Source: Diplonema papillatum
Taxonomy: Eukaryota > Euglenozoa > Diplonemea > Diplonemida > Diplonemidae
Direction: 5' to 3'
Assembly: GCA_030068145.1 (NCBI GenBank)
Contig: JAPJBO010000839.1
Location: 36,498 to 100,497, forward strand
DNA length: 64,000 nucleotides
In this document: positions 8,699 to 18,870 of the stretch, in pieces
Position numbering within the stretch: position 1 is the stretch's first letter
Layout of the letters: every line of letters begins with the position of its first letter
The notes under the pieces: model-generated
Told to the model about the DNA's origin: nothing
The model's input: the letters and a program-made list of their open reading frames with translations, nothing else
Database searches by the model: none
Program-made: the position numbers and the translations under genes

Positions 8699-8957
8699 TA
8701 ATGCCTCCTCAGTCGAGTCTCAGATACGTCCCTACTAGTAGCTGCTCCAGGCGTCGGAAGGCATAGACGCGTGCACTGCCCGCGGACTGGTTCTGTGTGA
8801 TAATCGCACCACAGCGGCAAAAAAACCCCCCGACATGCCTTGCCGGTAAAACCGCGCACGGTTTCGAGGCTGAGGCTGTGCTTGTATCCCGCGTGCTTCG
8901 ACTGCGTCCAGCAGGAGCTGGCTAAAGCTGCGCAAATCTTGCTGTTTAGATTGGCAC
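8699..8957 (-). pseudogene. Second unrecognised coding remnant in the same element
   Basis: A minus-strand frame open from a TGA to TAA reads YFDVGANLNSKICAALASSC and later GVFLPLWCDYHTEPVRG. It has protein-like composition and the same strand as the remnant at 8268-8535, so both may derive from one decayed gene carried by the transposon. No family was recognised. Confidence 0.25.
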
Positions 8958-9429
8958 CAACGTCAAAGTATCACGATATTGCTTGCCCAGCGCACCAACC
9001 CAGCACCGGGCATAGTCGGCTTCAAAGTCAATACACACTGAGGTAAACAACGTCTACGCGATTTGCATCGCCGTGAAGTATCGGTGTGATGAACAGGTTT
9101 TCGACTTTTCCCGAGCCGGACACGCTCGTGACTACGCCTGCAGTCGCTCTCACGACCGGTTCCAATGCACAGATCCCAAAAGTTTTTTTTTTGCAAACGT
9201 TTTTTTTTTCCGGGGGGTTCCAAAAATTTACGCGCGCGCGGACATGGGCCAAAAAAAAAACCCCGCCTACCCTTATAAATAATTTCATTTAGTATTTACT
9301 TCCCGCAAACCCGTTTCATAAATCGATTCGTTTATTATTTGCTTTCCCGTGTATTATTTACTAATAAATAAGTAAATAATATACGTGTACGGGGTTTAGT
9401 ATGTAGTTGGTTATCATGAATAGACTACG

Positions 9430-10200
9430 TTACGAAAAAGCCCAGTAGAAAATACCAATTAGGCTCCGCTGTTCGTTGTGAAAGGCGCGCAAATCGCTGA
9501 TTTCGGTGGTGAGCTGCGTGATGACCTTCTGCTGCCGAGACGCCTCCTCGCTTACCTGCCGGGAGCTGGACTCTTCGTTGCGAGCGGTGGCTTCGCTCGC
9601 CGCAAGCTGCTGGCGCAGGGTTTCATTCTCAGCCTTGACGTCTGCCAGCAGCGAGTCCAGACGCTGCGTGGACGATTTCCCGTGCGACAGCTGGTGCTGG
9701 GCTTCTCGCTCAGCCGCCGACAGCTTCTGTTGGAGGATGCCATTTGTTTCGGCTTGCCGCTTGTTGTCTTGTTGCAAGGCTTCGATGTGCGCCAATAGAT
9801 CGTGCTCGTGGTCGCCAGCCTGCTTGGCGAAAGTATCCCGCTGGCGCTCGAGCCTCGCGCACTTGTCGTGGAGCTTCAGGTGGACGTCGTCCGTCCTCGA
9901 CAAGATGTCTTGGATTGAGTTCTGCATCGTGCGCGCTTCGCTTTCCTTCTCCCTCAGCTTGCCCTGCAGGACGCTCATCTCCGCTCGCTGATTGAAGGTT
10001 TCCTCCTTAAACCGAAGCAGCTCGCTCACCTGCGCTTGCAGATCCTTCAACCGCTGTCCCTGCTTGGCCACGAGCTCTGCCTGCCTGCTGCTATGCGGAC
10101 GCAAAGCCTCCTCGACGGCGCGCACGTGCTCTTGTTTATGCCGCTCCATTGTCTCCCTTTCCAACGTGGCCAGGCTCGTGAGCCCGCCTTCATCGATCAT
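9430..10200 (-). CDS. Coiled-coil protein (possibly incomplete at the 3' end)
   Basis: The 256-residue frame is dominated by Glu/Gln/Lys/Arg/Leu heptad-like sequence from about residue 15 to 240 (for example KDLQAQVSELLRFKEETFNQ and QDNKRQAETNGILQQKL). This predicts a long parallel coiled coil without a membrane segment or signal peptide. The start is the first Met after a stop. The last residues (LIGIFYWAFS) break the heptad pattern. A GTATTTTC donor-like site occurs right after LIG, so the last codons may be intron read-through and the true protein longer. A structural or cytoskeletal role is inference; no orthologue was recognised. Confidence 0.6.
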   Translation of the reverse strand: MIDEGGLTSLATLERETMERHKQEHVRAVEEALRPHSSRQAELVAKQGQRLKDLQAQVSELLRFKEETFNQRAEMSVLQGKLREKESEARTMQNSIQDILSRTDDVHLKLHDKCARLERQRDTFAKQAGDHEHDLLAHIEALQQDNKRQAETNGILQQKLSAAEREAQHQLSHGKSSTQRLDSLLADVKAENETLRQQLAASEATARNEESSSRQVSEEASRQQKVITQLTTEISDLRAFHNEQRSLIGIFYWAFS

Positions 10201-10569
10201 TGTTTGTCCTCTTTTCCTTCACCGCCGCGCCAGGAATTGGCTTCTGGCGAAGGATGGGGGGAGTGCCCTTTAATGTGTGTTTTAAGTTCGTGGCTTGAAG
10301 TGGGTAAATGGGGGGGTTGACTCAATATGTAGCCCAACAATATGTAGTGCTATGCAGCACTGTGCAGTTCGGTGCAGCACACAGCCGTGTGCAATCGTGG
10401 GTCAATTGTGACGTCCCCAATTGTTCCACCCATCAGGACACCCCAACATTAAGCCTCTGAACAATGCAAACGAGACTACGAGTTCTCGCTTCAATTGATG
10501 TTGACAGCCGGACGTTGTTGCAGTTCTGCACTACCCTTGCATATCCTCCGACCTGAAGGGATGGTTTGG

Positions 10570-10645
10570 ATTAGAATGCAAAGAATCTGCGGCGATAATC
10601 TGCATCGCCGGTGTCGCGATTATCTCTTCGCACGCGATGTGGCAT
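10570..10645. repeat. Dispersed hairpin repeat (TTAGAATGCAAAGAATCTG family), copy 1
   Basis: The sequence starts TTAGAATGCAAAGAATCTG and contains a perfect small hairpin GGCGAT/ATCGCC, followed by GCG(A/G)TTATCTCTTCGCACG. A near-identical copy is at 55428-55497. Relatives occur at 6332-6400 and in the 190-bp repeats at 43.1-43.7 kb (TTAGAATGCAGAATATCTG). Confidence 0.6.
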
Positions 10646-10710
10646 GCGCCTTGATCGTCGCGTTCAGAAGTGCGTCTAGGTCGAGAAACTAGCAGGGCAT
10701 TAGCAGGGCA

Positions 10711-11058
10711 CTAGCAGGAGCGCGTTTTGCTTCGCTTCTTCTTCGAGTGCTCATCCAGTTTCGTCGGTTGCGCGTCGATAGTCGCTTCCTTACGGCGCCT
10801 GGGCGATGGCCGTGTCACCTTCTGTGTGGGTGCTGCCGAGCTTGATCGTCGTTTCTTCGTCTTCGCTCTCGGGATCGGGTTTCGCACTTCGTCCTCAGCT
10901 GCTCTCGGAAGAAGTGCGAAAACGGGGGTTGGCTTAGAGGACTTTCGTGTTATTCTGCAGATGCTTTGAGCTATATCTGTGTCTATGCTTTTGTTCGTCT
11001 TCATAACCATGGTTAAGTGCGGAAATGGTGTCAGCCGAAGCTGCTGAAGCTTCGGCAA
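10711..11058 (-). CDS. Small basic hypothetical protein
   Basis: A 115-residue frame with a strongly basic C-terminal half (KTKKRRSSS, SPRRRKEA, SKKKRSKTRSC) that would act as a nuclear localisation or nucleic-acid-binding tail if translated. No domain is visible. Support is only composition and length, and it may be fortuitous. Confidence 0.25.
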   Translation of the reverse strand: MPKLQQLRLTPFPHLTMVMKTNKSIDTDIAQSICRITRKSSKPTPVFALLPRAAEDEVRNPIPRAKTKKRRSSSAAPTQKVTRPSPRRRKEATIDAQPTKLDEHSKKKRSKTRSC

Positions 11059-11074
11059 GGAGGGATGGGGCTCT

Positions 11075-11160
11075 TTAGAGTGAACGCTCGCTTGAAACTC
11101 CGGGGTTTAAAGTCTCCGGGTGACCTTCGTCAACATGGGAAGGTATCCGTTGCCCTGAGT
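11075..11160. repeat. Dispersed CTCCGGGTGACC repeat, copy 1
   Basis: The consensus is AGAGTGAA, GCTCGCTTGAAACTCCGGGG, TTTAAAGTCTCCGGGTGACC, then TCGTC. Five copies, all on the plus strand, are at 11075, 18825, 38250, 40395 and 49515. The later four extend some 80-100 bp further with a GGTATCGTAT-like block. The low copy-to-copy decay and fixed orientation are notable; no function was recognised. Confidence 0.65.
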
Positions 11161-11995
11161 GTCGTAAGAGTGGTGGTTACACGAGGTGAGAGAATCGGTG
11201 GGCCTTCCTTGTTGGTCATTGGTGGTTTCGGCCATCCTCCTCAGTATGGTGCCGCAGTAGGTGACTGGCTGTCTTCCTGCGCGCCGCAAATGGGTAAGGG
11301 GAACACAGGAGCGTCGTTTTCGTTTTTCCTCTGCCGGTCCAGGGACCGCAAACGCCAGCGCCGCAATTGGCAGAAAAGGAGCCACGCGGATTACGAGGAA
11401 AGAACGGGTTACGCTCGTCAAAAAAAAAAAAAAGAACCCCGGGGGGGGAAGCGTTAAACGGGCTACAGGAGGGAAACACGAAGCTCGGAGAAGGGAAAGA
11501 GAAGGCAGAAGTTGGACGGAAATCGACTGAGCACGAGGCTGGTGATGATTAAATATGCTGTGTGAGCGCGTGTGGGCACGCGTTTTTCAGAGTGATAAAA
11601 CCTTCTTCTGCTCTGGGGGGGATGGGACGGGGGCTCGCCTACCCTGCGGCGCGATCCTCTCCTTCCATTGAAGCTTTCAGCTAAGTCTTCTCCTGGTGGC
11701 AAATTCGGGGGGTCAGTGACTCGCTTTCCACTGATGCCTAACACCCTCAGGCGAGGCCCATGTAAGAACGACAGCACTCAGACCGATACAAAAAGTTGAG
11801 ACTTTCTTTCGAACGCCACAGTCGGTGCGTTGTGTGAGGTTATTATTGGCACGCCGAAGAAGAACCCCGTTGCTGCGGGGACCCCTTGCCCTCAGTACCC
11901 CGCAAAAATGGCGACTATTCCTCTATTTCTACACAGTCTCCTCAAAGGAAGTTGAAGTATGATTACCCTTCCCGACCGGCCACCCTCGACTTTTT

Positions 11996-14335
11996 CAGGG
12001 GGTTTGGGTCTAAATTCTGGTCACGTCAGGTCGGCACCTTGTCGACTCCTCGAGGGGGGAGCGGGATTTCCGGGGTTTGGGTCTAAATCCTGGTCAAGTC
12101 AGATCGGCGCCTTATCGACTCCTCGAGGGGGGAGCGGGATTTCCGGGGTTTGGGTCTAAATCCTGGTCAAGTCAGATCGGCGCCTTATCGACTCCTCGAG
12201 GGGGGAGCGGGATTTCCGGGGTTTGGGTCTAAATCCTGGTCATGTCAGATCGGCGCCTTATCGACTCCTCGAGGGGGGAGCGGGATTTCCGGGGTTTGGG
12301 TCTAAATCCTGGTCATGTCAGATCGGCGCCTTATCGACTCCTCGAGGGGGGAGCGGGATTTCCGGGGTTTGGGTCTAAATCCTGGTCATGTCAGATCGGC
12401 GCCTTATCGACTCCTCGAGGGGGGAGCGGGATTTCCGGGGTTTGGGTCTAAATCCTGGTCATGTCAGATCGGCGCCTTATCGACTCCTCGAGGGGGGAGC
12501 GGGATTTCCGGGGTTTGGGTCTAAATCCTGGTCATGTCAGATCGGCGCCTTATCGACTCCTCGAGGGGGGAGCGGGATTTCCGGGGTTTGGGTCTAAATC
12601 CTGGTCATGTCAGATCGGCGCCTTATCGACTCCTCGAGGGGGGAGCGGGATTTCCGGGGTTTGGGTCTAAATCCTGGTCATGTCAGATCGGCGCCTTATC
12701 GACTCCTCGAGGGGGGAGCGGGATTTCCGGGGTTTGGGTCTAAATCCTGGTCATGTCAGATCGGCGCCTTATCGACTCCTCGAGGGGGGAGCGGGATTTC
12801 CGGGGTTTGGGTCTAAATCCTGGTCAAGTCAGATCGGCGCCTTATCGACTCCTCGAGGGGGGAGCGGGATTTCCGGGGTTTGGGTCTAAATCCTGGTCAA
12901 GTCAGATCGGCGCCTTATCGACTCCTCGAGGGGGGAGCGGGATTTCCGGGGTTTGGGTCTAAATCCTGGTCAAGTCAGATCGGCGCCTTATCGACTCCTC
13001 GAGGGGGGAGCGGGATTTCCGGGGTTTGGGTCTAAATCCTGGTCATGTCAGATCGGCGCCTTATCGACTCCTCGAGGGGGGAGCGGGATTTCCGGGGTTT
13101 GGGTCTAAATCCTGGTCATGTCAGATCGGCGCCTTATCGACTCCTCGAGGGGGGAGCGGGATTTCCGGGGTTTGGGTCTAAATCCTGGTCATGTCAGATC
13201 GGCGCCTTATCGACTCCTCGAGGGGGGAGCGGGATTTCCGGGGTTTGGGTCTAAATCCTGGTCATGTCAGATCGGCGCCTTATCGACTCCTCGAGGGGGG
13301 AGCGGGATTTCCGGGGTTTGGGTCTAAATCCTGGTCATGTCAGATCGGCGCCTTATCGACTCCTCGAGGGGGGAGCGGGATTTCCGGGGTTTGGGTCTAA
13401 ATCCTGGTCATGTCAGATCGGCGCCTTATCGACTCCTCGAGGGGGGAGCGGGATTTCCGGGGTTTGGGTCTAAATCCTGGTCATGTCAGATCGGCGCCTT
13501 ATCGACTCCTCGAGGGGGGAGCGGGATTTCCGGGGTTTGGGTCTAAATCCTGGTCATGTCAGATCGGCGCCTTATCGACTCCTCGAGGGGGGAGCGGGAT
13601 TTCCGGGGTTTGGGTCTAAATCCTGGTCAAGTCAGATCGGCGCCTTATCGACTCCTCGAGGGGGGAGCGGGATTTCCGGGGTTTGGGTCTAAATCCTGGT
13701 CAAGTCAGATCGGCGCCTTATCGACTCCTCGAGGGGGGAGCGGGATTTCCGGGGTTTGGGTCTAAATCCTGGTCAAGTCAGATCGGCGCCTTATCGACTC
13801 CTCGAGGGGGGAGCGGGATTTCCGGGGTTTGGGTCTAAATCCTGGTCATGTCAGATCGGCGCCTTATCGACTCCTCGAGGGGGGAGCGGGATTTCCGGGG
13901 TTTGGGTCTAAATCCTGGTCATGTCAGATCGGCGCCTTATCGACTCCTCGAGGGGGGAGCGGGATTTCCGGGGTTTGGGTCTAAATCCTGGTCATGTCAG
14001 ATCGGCGCCTTATCGACTCCTCGAGGGGGGAGCGGGATTTCCGGGGTTTGGGTCTAAATCCTGGTCATGTCAGATCGGCGCCTTATCGACTCCTCGAGGG
14101 GGGAGCGGGATTTCCGGGGTTTGGGTCTAAATCCTGGTCAAGTCAGATCGGCGCCTTATCGACTCCTCGAGGGGGGAGCGGGATTTCCGGGGTTTGGGTC
14201 TAAATCCTGGTCATGTCAGATCGGCGCCTTATCGACTCCTCGAGGGGGGAGCGGGATTTCCGGGGTTTGGGTCTAAATCCTGGTCATGTCAGATCGGCGC
14301 CTTGTCGACTCCTCGAGGGGGGAGCGGGATTTCCG
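11996..14335. repeat. 73-bp satellite array, about 32 units, with 803-bp higher-order repeat
   Basis: The unit contains CTCGAGGGGGGAGCGGGATT, GGGTCTAAATCCTGGTCA and CAGATCGGCGCC. The first unit is diverged; the rest are nearly identical except a T/A variant in GTCATGTCAG versus GTCAAGTCAG. Variant order is A2-T8-A3-T8-A3-T4-A-T2, so eleven-unit blocks (T8A3, 803 bp) repeat. The many 69-residue frames inside arise from the repeat itself and are not genes. Confidence 0.95.
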
Positions 14336-14338
14336 CGG

Positions 14339-14394
14339 TTCAAGGGCGGGAATAAGGAGATACGCCACATATAATTTTCATTCCCGCCCTTGAA
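14339..14394. repeat. Perfect 15-bp inverted repeat at the satellite border
   Basis: TTCAAGGGCGGGAAT (14339-14353) and ATTCCCGCCCTTGAA (14380-14394) are perfect complements around a 26-nt AT-rich loop. They directly adjoin the last 73-bp unit. Confidence 0.8.
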
Positions 14395-14500
14395 AGCTGG
14401 TTTCGACACACGTATCCCAACTATCCGGCATATCTAAGAAATGGGCTATTTAACGACCCCTGTGGAGGTCGCTGGTCGGTAAGAGGTTAAAGGTAAAACA

Positions 14501-14637
14501 GTGGTGGCGCCCGGAGGGGGTAACATCAGGGCCCACGATAAAGCCGTTAAGCATTGAGTTCTTTTAAGTACACATGAACCACATGGAGTAGCATGCACTG
14601 TGTCGCCGCTTAAGGTTACTTTATGACGTCGTCACCT
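14501..14637 (-). ncRNA. Degenerate long-form copy of the PLE terminal motif
   Basis: Recognisable parts are GGAGGGGGTAACATCAGG, CCCACGATAAAGCCG and TTAAGCATTGAG, then the extra segment with AACCACATGGA and GCATGCACTG, then CGCCGCTTAA. The 3' arm is diverged, so folding is probably lost. Confidence 0.45.
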
Positions 14638-15153
14638 GTCATTGCGTCGTCAAGGTCGAGTACTTGTGGCGCCAGGGGCGCTGGGCTTTCTTGCGGGGGC
14701 GCAGGTGCGGCAGGCTTGCACGTTTTTCACTCTCGAGGGCACTGGAGTGCTTGGGGACGTCGGACGTTTCTGGTAGCTGCTTGCTTTAAGGGCCTTCCTC
14801 TTTCCTCGTTGCACCCCTGACTCGGGTGTGGTCGCCTTCGCCTTCTTCCGCGTTAAGCAGTGTGAACTTGGAATGCAGGTACCACAAGGGGTAAGCTTGC
14901 ATTTTGTCATTGGCTAGGGTTACTTGATAACGTCGTCCGAAGACGATCTCGATGCGGACGAAGACGATGACGGCAGGCGGGTGATATCCAGCTCCATCTG
15001 TGTTTCCGACGATCCCGAATGGACGTATAGATTGGTGTTGGCATTTTTTTGAATGCTGCGCTTTCGCGCCGCGAGCTTCTTCTTGGGTTTCCCCGCCGGC
15101 AGTTCTGCCGAGGCAGTCGCTCGGGGGGACAATCCTGAGGTGGACGAAGACAA
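14605..15153 (-). other. Two short frames ending in the same DDVIK tail
   Basis: On the minus strand, one frame (14920-15153) ends SSSDDVIK-stop and the sequence ending at about 14615 reads DLDDAMTGDDVIK-stop. Both follow Ser/Lys-rich basic sequence (GKPKKKLAARKRS in one, RKKAKATTPE and GKRKALKASS in the other). They look like tandemly duplicated 3' ends of one gene or element ORF. No family was recognised and expression is doubtful. Confidence 0.3.
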
Positions 15154-15182
15154 TGATGAAGATGATGTGGTGGTGAGGCTGT

Positions 15183-15211
15183 ATAAAGCCGTTAAGCAGC
15201 TGCCGGCTTAT
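15183..15211 (-). ncRNA. Minimal copy of the PLE terminal hairpin
   Basis: ATAAAGCCG pairs with CGGCTTAT around TTAAGCAGCTGC. Only the hairpin remains, next to the inverted-repeat element at 15215. Confidence 0.5.
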
Positions 15212-15214
15212 TTC

Positions 15215-15424
15215 GTTATACTATGCAGGGTCAGAACCTTGTGTCTTTTTAAAACGCTCCCGCGGGGCCGATAGCCCCCAAAAAAAAATTTTGGAAAAAA
15301 AAGAATTTGCTCGACTTACTGCAGAGTTTGTTCCAAAATTTTAAAATTCAAAAACCTAATTTTTTCCGGAAATTTTTTTTTGGCCATTTCCAAAAAGACA
15401 CAAGGTTTGACCCTTCATGATACC
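15215..15424. mobile_element. Inverted-repeat (MITE-like) element, AGGGTCAAACC family, copy 2
   Basis: The left end has AGGGTCAGAACCTTGTGTCT and the right end AGACACAAGGTTTGACCCT. The GGGGCCGATAGCCCC core and A/T runs match copy 1 (6691-6932) in inverted orientation. It is non-coding. Confidence 0.6.
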
Positions 15425-15484
15425 TTAACTAGTTGGATTTTGTGGATTAACAACTGAGCTGACACGGGTTCTGTTTAAGTTTGT

Positions 15485-15640
15485 GCGTGCCGGTTGATCG
15501 TTTTCCCACTTGTATTTACCCCGTGTATATGCAGGTAAGGGATTCTGATCAACCACCAAACCACGCTGCCTACGTCTTTTAGCCTGCGCAACACATTGAA
15601 GAGCAACCCGCAAGATTGTTAGTACTAAGAAAATGCATCT
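15485..15640. repeat. Dispersed repeat (GCGTGCCGGTTGATCG family), copy 1
   Basis: It shares GCGTGCCGGTTGATCG, a TTTACC...GT core, an AATCCTG/GATTCTG block, CGCTGCC(T/C)ACGTCT and CCCGCAAGA with 33138-33290. Part of it recurs at 40625-40700 (GCGCCGATTGATCGG). Read on the minus strand, two copies share the peptide YKWE(N/T)DQ(P/S)ART, suggesting an ancestral coding element. Confidence 0.55.
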
Positions 15641-17499
15641 TCTGGTGCGAAAGAGGGGGTCGGTCTAACGTTAGATTCGGCCACGCGTGGCCCCATGAAG
15701 GCTGTCGACACAGCATTTTGACGTGATTTGCCTGACGGTCGCGCGCGGGCGAGGCCACAACAGGAACAAAGTAAAAGGGAGGCGGAAAGCGCAACGGGAG
15801 AGAGAGAGAGCGGCGGGAGATGGCAGCGTTGGGGACGCGTACCTGACGAGGGCGCAGAATCGATGTACAGATGGATGGAAGGCAGGGGGGGAGAGAAAGT
15901 GTGATCATGAGAAAAAAGAGAGCCAGCGACTCTTTTATCGGGTACAGGATTCGGTGGCCAGGCCCTCCTCTGTCTGCCAGTGGCTCCTGCAATGAGGATG
16001 GATTTGAGCATTGGGGTGACCTTCGTGTACAACGGACTTCTTTTGCTCGCAATGCTCGTGCGTTTGTGCGCTTGATTGGATCATGTACGAGCGAGTGTGT
16101 GAGTGAGTCCGTGGGGTCGCTCCTTTCTGAGCCTACTGTACTGCTGAGAAGACGCCTGGCCCGCCGGATTGAAAGTAATGCATAGTCTCGTTTCATTGAC
16201 GTTATTTGTGGTTTAGTAGGTGCATTGCTTTCCATTGGGTTTCAACGCATTCCCGTGCCTTTTAGTGACAGAATTTGGGGTTCTCTTCTGCCGTGTAGGG
16301 AAAAGAGAATACTCAGCGGAAGGGCGGCATTGTCAAGGCTCCCGTGTCTGCGCCTGGGTGGTAGCACGCTGAGGTAGAAACGGTTATTTTCTCCCGGTGG
16401 AAATATCCGCGTCTTCCGCCCGAGGGGGGGAGAAAATGCAGATACTCCGGAATGGCGTCCTCGCGGAACCTTAATCCAGGCTGGGAAGAAAAGGCATCCC
16501 CGGGAAGAGAGTACTAAACATTTACAGGACGGTAATTCTAGCGGGCGGGCCTTCCACAAGCACCACTGACCGCAGCGGATTGCAGGCACATAGTGCGCCG
16601 CCAACTACTAATTTTTAGTACCAACAATGCATTGTTGACACAAAACACGCCTGAGTTACCGGCTATCCTGTAACCGGCTACCCATTTGTCCTCGTCGGGA
16701 GGGAAACCTTTGGATCATTCAGGCAGAACGCATGCATCGTTCATGAAACTTCAACCCTGCAAAGAAGGGAGTGAAAGAAACCACAGGGACAACAGGCCCG
16801 CTGGTTTCTTCTGTTTTCGTTTTTGGGACGTTGGCATTTTCCTGGAACATCGACGAAGTAAAGGGGAAGGGGTATAAAAAAAGTGGCAAAAGAGGCCTCC
16901 CGACAAATGTAAGAAACGCGCGAGTTCTCACTCTAAGTCTTGCTCAGAGCTCTTGGTCAGGGGGGAGCTTGGCTAGTCGGGCAATCAGGTCGTTTTGTTG
17001 AGCCCATGGGAAAATGTCGAGTCCGGTACGGTAGAGACTATGGAACGGCTTGTAGTCAACACCCGACCTGCTACAAGTACTGGTGGCAGCATCATTTGAG
17101 TGCAAATGCCTTTCACTAGTTGGGGCAGCATCGTGGATCTGGCGTCGCCTGCTGGGCGGCGACAGGTGAGTGGCGGCACCTCCCCATAAGCGAGGAAGGC
17201 AAGCACCAACCCCGGGAATCCCCACTACGACTGAGGATGTTGGGTAGCAGCTTCAGAGTCTCGTGACCTCTCCCCCCCCCCGACTGTAGCGGTTGAGGAG
17301 TAGTCCAGCACGAGGCCCAAGACCCTTGTGCCTCGCGTGGGACAGGTGGACTGGTGACCCTTTGAGGTGTCCGGGCGCGAAATCCAAGCTCCAGCCCTGC
17401 TCTTTGCTTTGTAAAAGACAAAGAACGAGATTCTTTAGAATCGAGATTCTTCACTTTTCATGAAAGGCCCGCGATAGCACAGAGAGCGGGGCCCCAAGT
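15641..17499. other. No supported gene
   Basis: Open frames here lack protein-like composition. A short AG-rich run sits at 15795-15815. I see no repeats shared with the rest of the window and no RNA gene. Confidence 0.4.
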
Positions 17500-17690
17500 G
17501 TAGAAGAAATGCGTAGTTTTGTTTTATTATTTTACTTGTTAGTTTTGTGTTGAGGTGTCATTCAGATGTAAACCTAAAGCCGCCCACGTCAAATTTTGTT
17601 AAGCATTGAGTTTTTAAGTACATGAACCACATGGATTAGCATGCACTTGTTTAGCAGCGGCTGCCAAAACTTGCCGTGACACCTATGATC
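17500..17690 (-). mobile_element. PLE 5'-terminal fragment with long-form structured motif
   Basis: From 17500 it matches the 5' end of the intact PLE (AGAAATGCGTAGTTTTGTTT, then the motif 17553-17684 with arms AGGTGTCA/TGACACCT). It differs by a roughly 50-nt extra segment between TTAAGCA (17599) and TTTAGCA (17650). The rest of the element body is missing. Confidence 0.75.
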
Positions 17691-17752
17691 AAGTAAGTAG
17701 GAAAGAAGAAAAGTTGTTTAAAAAAAGAAATGGGGGTAGGTGATACTTTTTC

Positions 17753-17828
17753 GACCCTCGTAGCTCGCTGGGTCAGGCGCGCCAGGTAGGTGCTGGGCTA
17801 ATTTCGGTCTGGGCTTGGGCTTTGCAGT
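17753..17828 (-). mobile_element. PLE 3'-terminal fragment adjacent to a PLE 5' end
   Basis: GACCCTCGTAGCTCGCTGGG, CAGGCGCGCCAGGTA and GTGCTGGGCTA match the 3' tail of the element at 40-5860. In minus orientation a 3' end is followed about 65 nt later by a 5' end, the head-to-tail or partial-terminal-repeat layout known for Penelope-like elements. The intervening body has been deleted or was never copied. Confidence 0.7.
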
Positions 17829-17869
17829 CAGGAAAAAAGACCCCGATGTGTCTCATGTTCCCGCGCTGA

Positions 17870-18870
17870 CACAAGAGTACGTGCACACGGGCGGTTCAGC
17901 AGAATCTGTCCCCGTTGAAAAAATGAGTACGGACTCTGTAGCGTTCAGTCTGCGGTGCGTTCATCGGGGGTTTAGGCACCCCGAAGAAGGGGATGAAAGA
18001 GTGACAGAAAAACAGCACCCAGCCAGCTCATGTTGGTTGGCGCAACGTCGTTCTGTGCGAGTGAGATTCGCTACGAAAATCCAGAGGCCTCTCAATTTGA
18101 GATTTGCGCTGTCTCGTTAGCGATCGCCAGGTGGTTTGCTTCTCTGGCCGTGCTGTTCTGTGATCCACGTATGATCGTGGGCAGGCGGTGTGGTTCAGTG
18201 CCTGACGACACCGGGTTTGCTTCGTTTTTTTCGCATCCCCCTGCGAGTCCTTGGAAATCATGCAACTTCTCCTCTCGGACGGTGTCTTGTTGGCCTGCTC
18301 AACCTCTGGGTGCTTCGGACATTTGGTTGTGCTCTGAATACGCAAGTGAGCGGCAGTACGAGCTACGAGACTGTGAAGAGCAACGAGGAACGTCGGAAAA
18401 ACAGACGCTAAGGAAGGCACTGACAACCCAAAAAGTTGTCAATCCCGCAACCCGCTGCTTCAGCGTGTGCGTCTCTCGGTCACGTGTGTGGCGCGAGCTC
18501 GACCCCCGAGGAAATAATTGTTTGATGATGTCTCTATCTCGCGCGTTTCGACGCCATGGTTCAACGGGCTGACCACGCAGAGTGGTCGCTCCTTCAAGTT
18601 CAGGCATCTCAGCGTCACCGTCCAGTCCGAAATGTTGGCAGAGTTGGTTGCACACGGGGTGTCTTTTCAGCTGATGATACGGGACGCGGGATCTCGCTGC
18701 GGGCACCCGGGATGCTAGTAGCCTCGTTGGTGAGCCTCGGAGGGAGACGAGGCCATCTCGCTTGCCGGGTCGGTAGGGGGCATCCTCGGGACAGCGTAGT
18801 AAACGGGCTGTGTAGGTGATTTCGTTTTTAGAGTGCAAGCTCACGAAGGGATCCGGGGGTTTATAGTCTC
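17870..18870. repeat. Dispersed ~1-kb repeat, copy A
   Basis: Several blocks recur in the same order at 33600-34925: CGTGCAC...GGGCGG, a TACGGAC...GTTCAGT block, CTACGAGACTGTG/CATGAGACCGGT-type sequence, GGAAGGCACTGA, GGAGGGAGACGA and AGCGTAGTAAACGGGCTGTG. The copies are heavily diverged. The 284-residue minus-strand frame over this region has no domain and is likely fortuitous. Confidence 0.55.

Larger units (their letters stand above)
7841..9272. mobile_element. PIF/Harbinger-like DNA transposon remnant
   Basis: Long imperfect terminal inverted repeats start GGGTAGGCGG and end CCGCCTACCC. They continue through a T run, GGCCCATGTCCG and a GCGCGCG stretch followed or preceded by AAATTT. Both ends are flanked by TTA (7838-7840 and 9273-9275), the 3-bp TWA duplication typical of PIF/Harbinger. 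The interior contains a tandem repeat and short decayed reading frames, but no transposase with visible DDE motifs. Confidence 0.6.
7770..9399. mobile_element. Outer AT-rich inverted-repeat element
   Basis: TAAACCCCGTAC (7771-7782) is the exact reverse complement of GTACGGGGTTTA (9387-9398). The match extends inward through the ATTATTTACT motifs. A TA dinucleotide flanks both sides (7768-7769, 9400-9401), compatible with a Tc1/mariner-type duplication, but this is weak evidence. The Harbinger-like element at 7841-9272 sits inside, so nesting is the simplest reading; one element with compound ends is the alternative. Confidence 0.45.

Noticed and set aside
12242..14276. Series of identical 69-residue frames (MSDRRLIDSSRGERDFRG...)
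   Set aside because: They repeat every 73 bp as an artefact of the satellite.
11996..14335. CRISPR-like regularity
   Set aside because: The units are contiguous tandem copies without unique spacers, in a eukaryotic genome.
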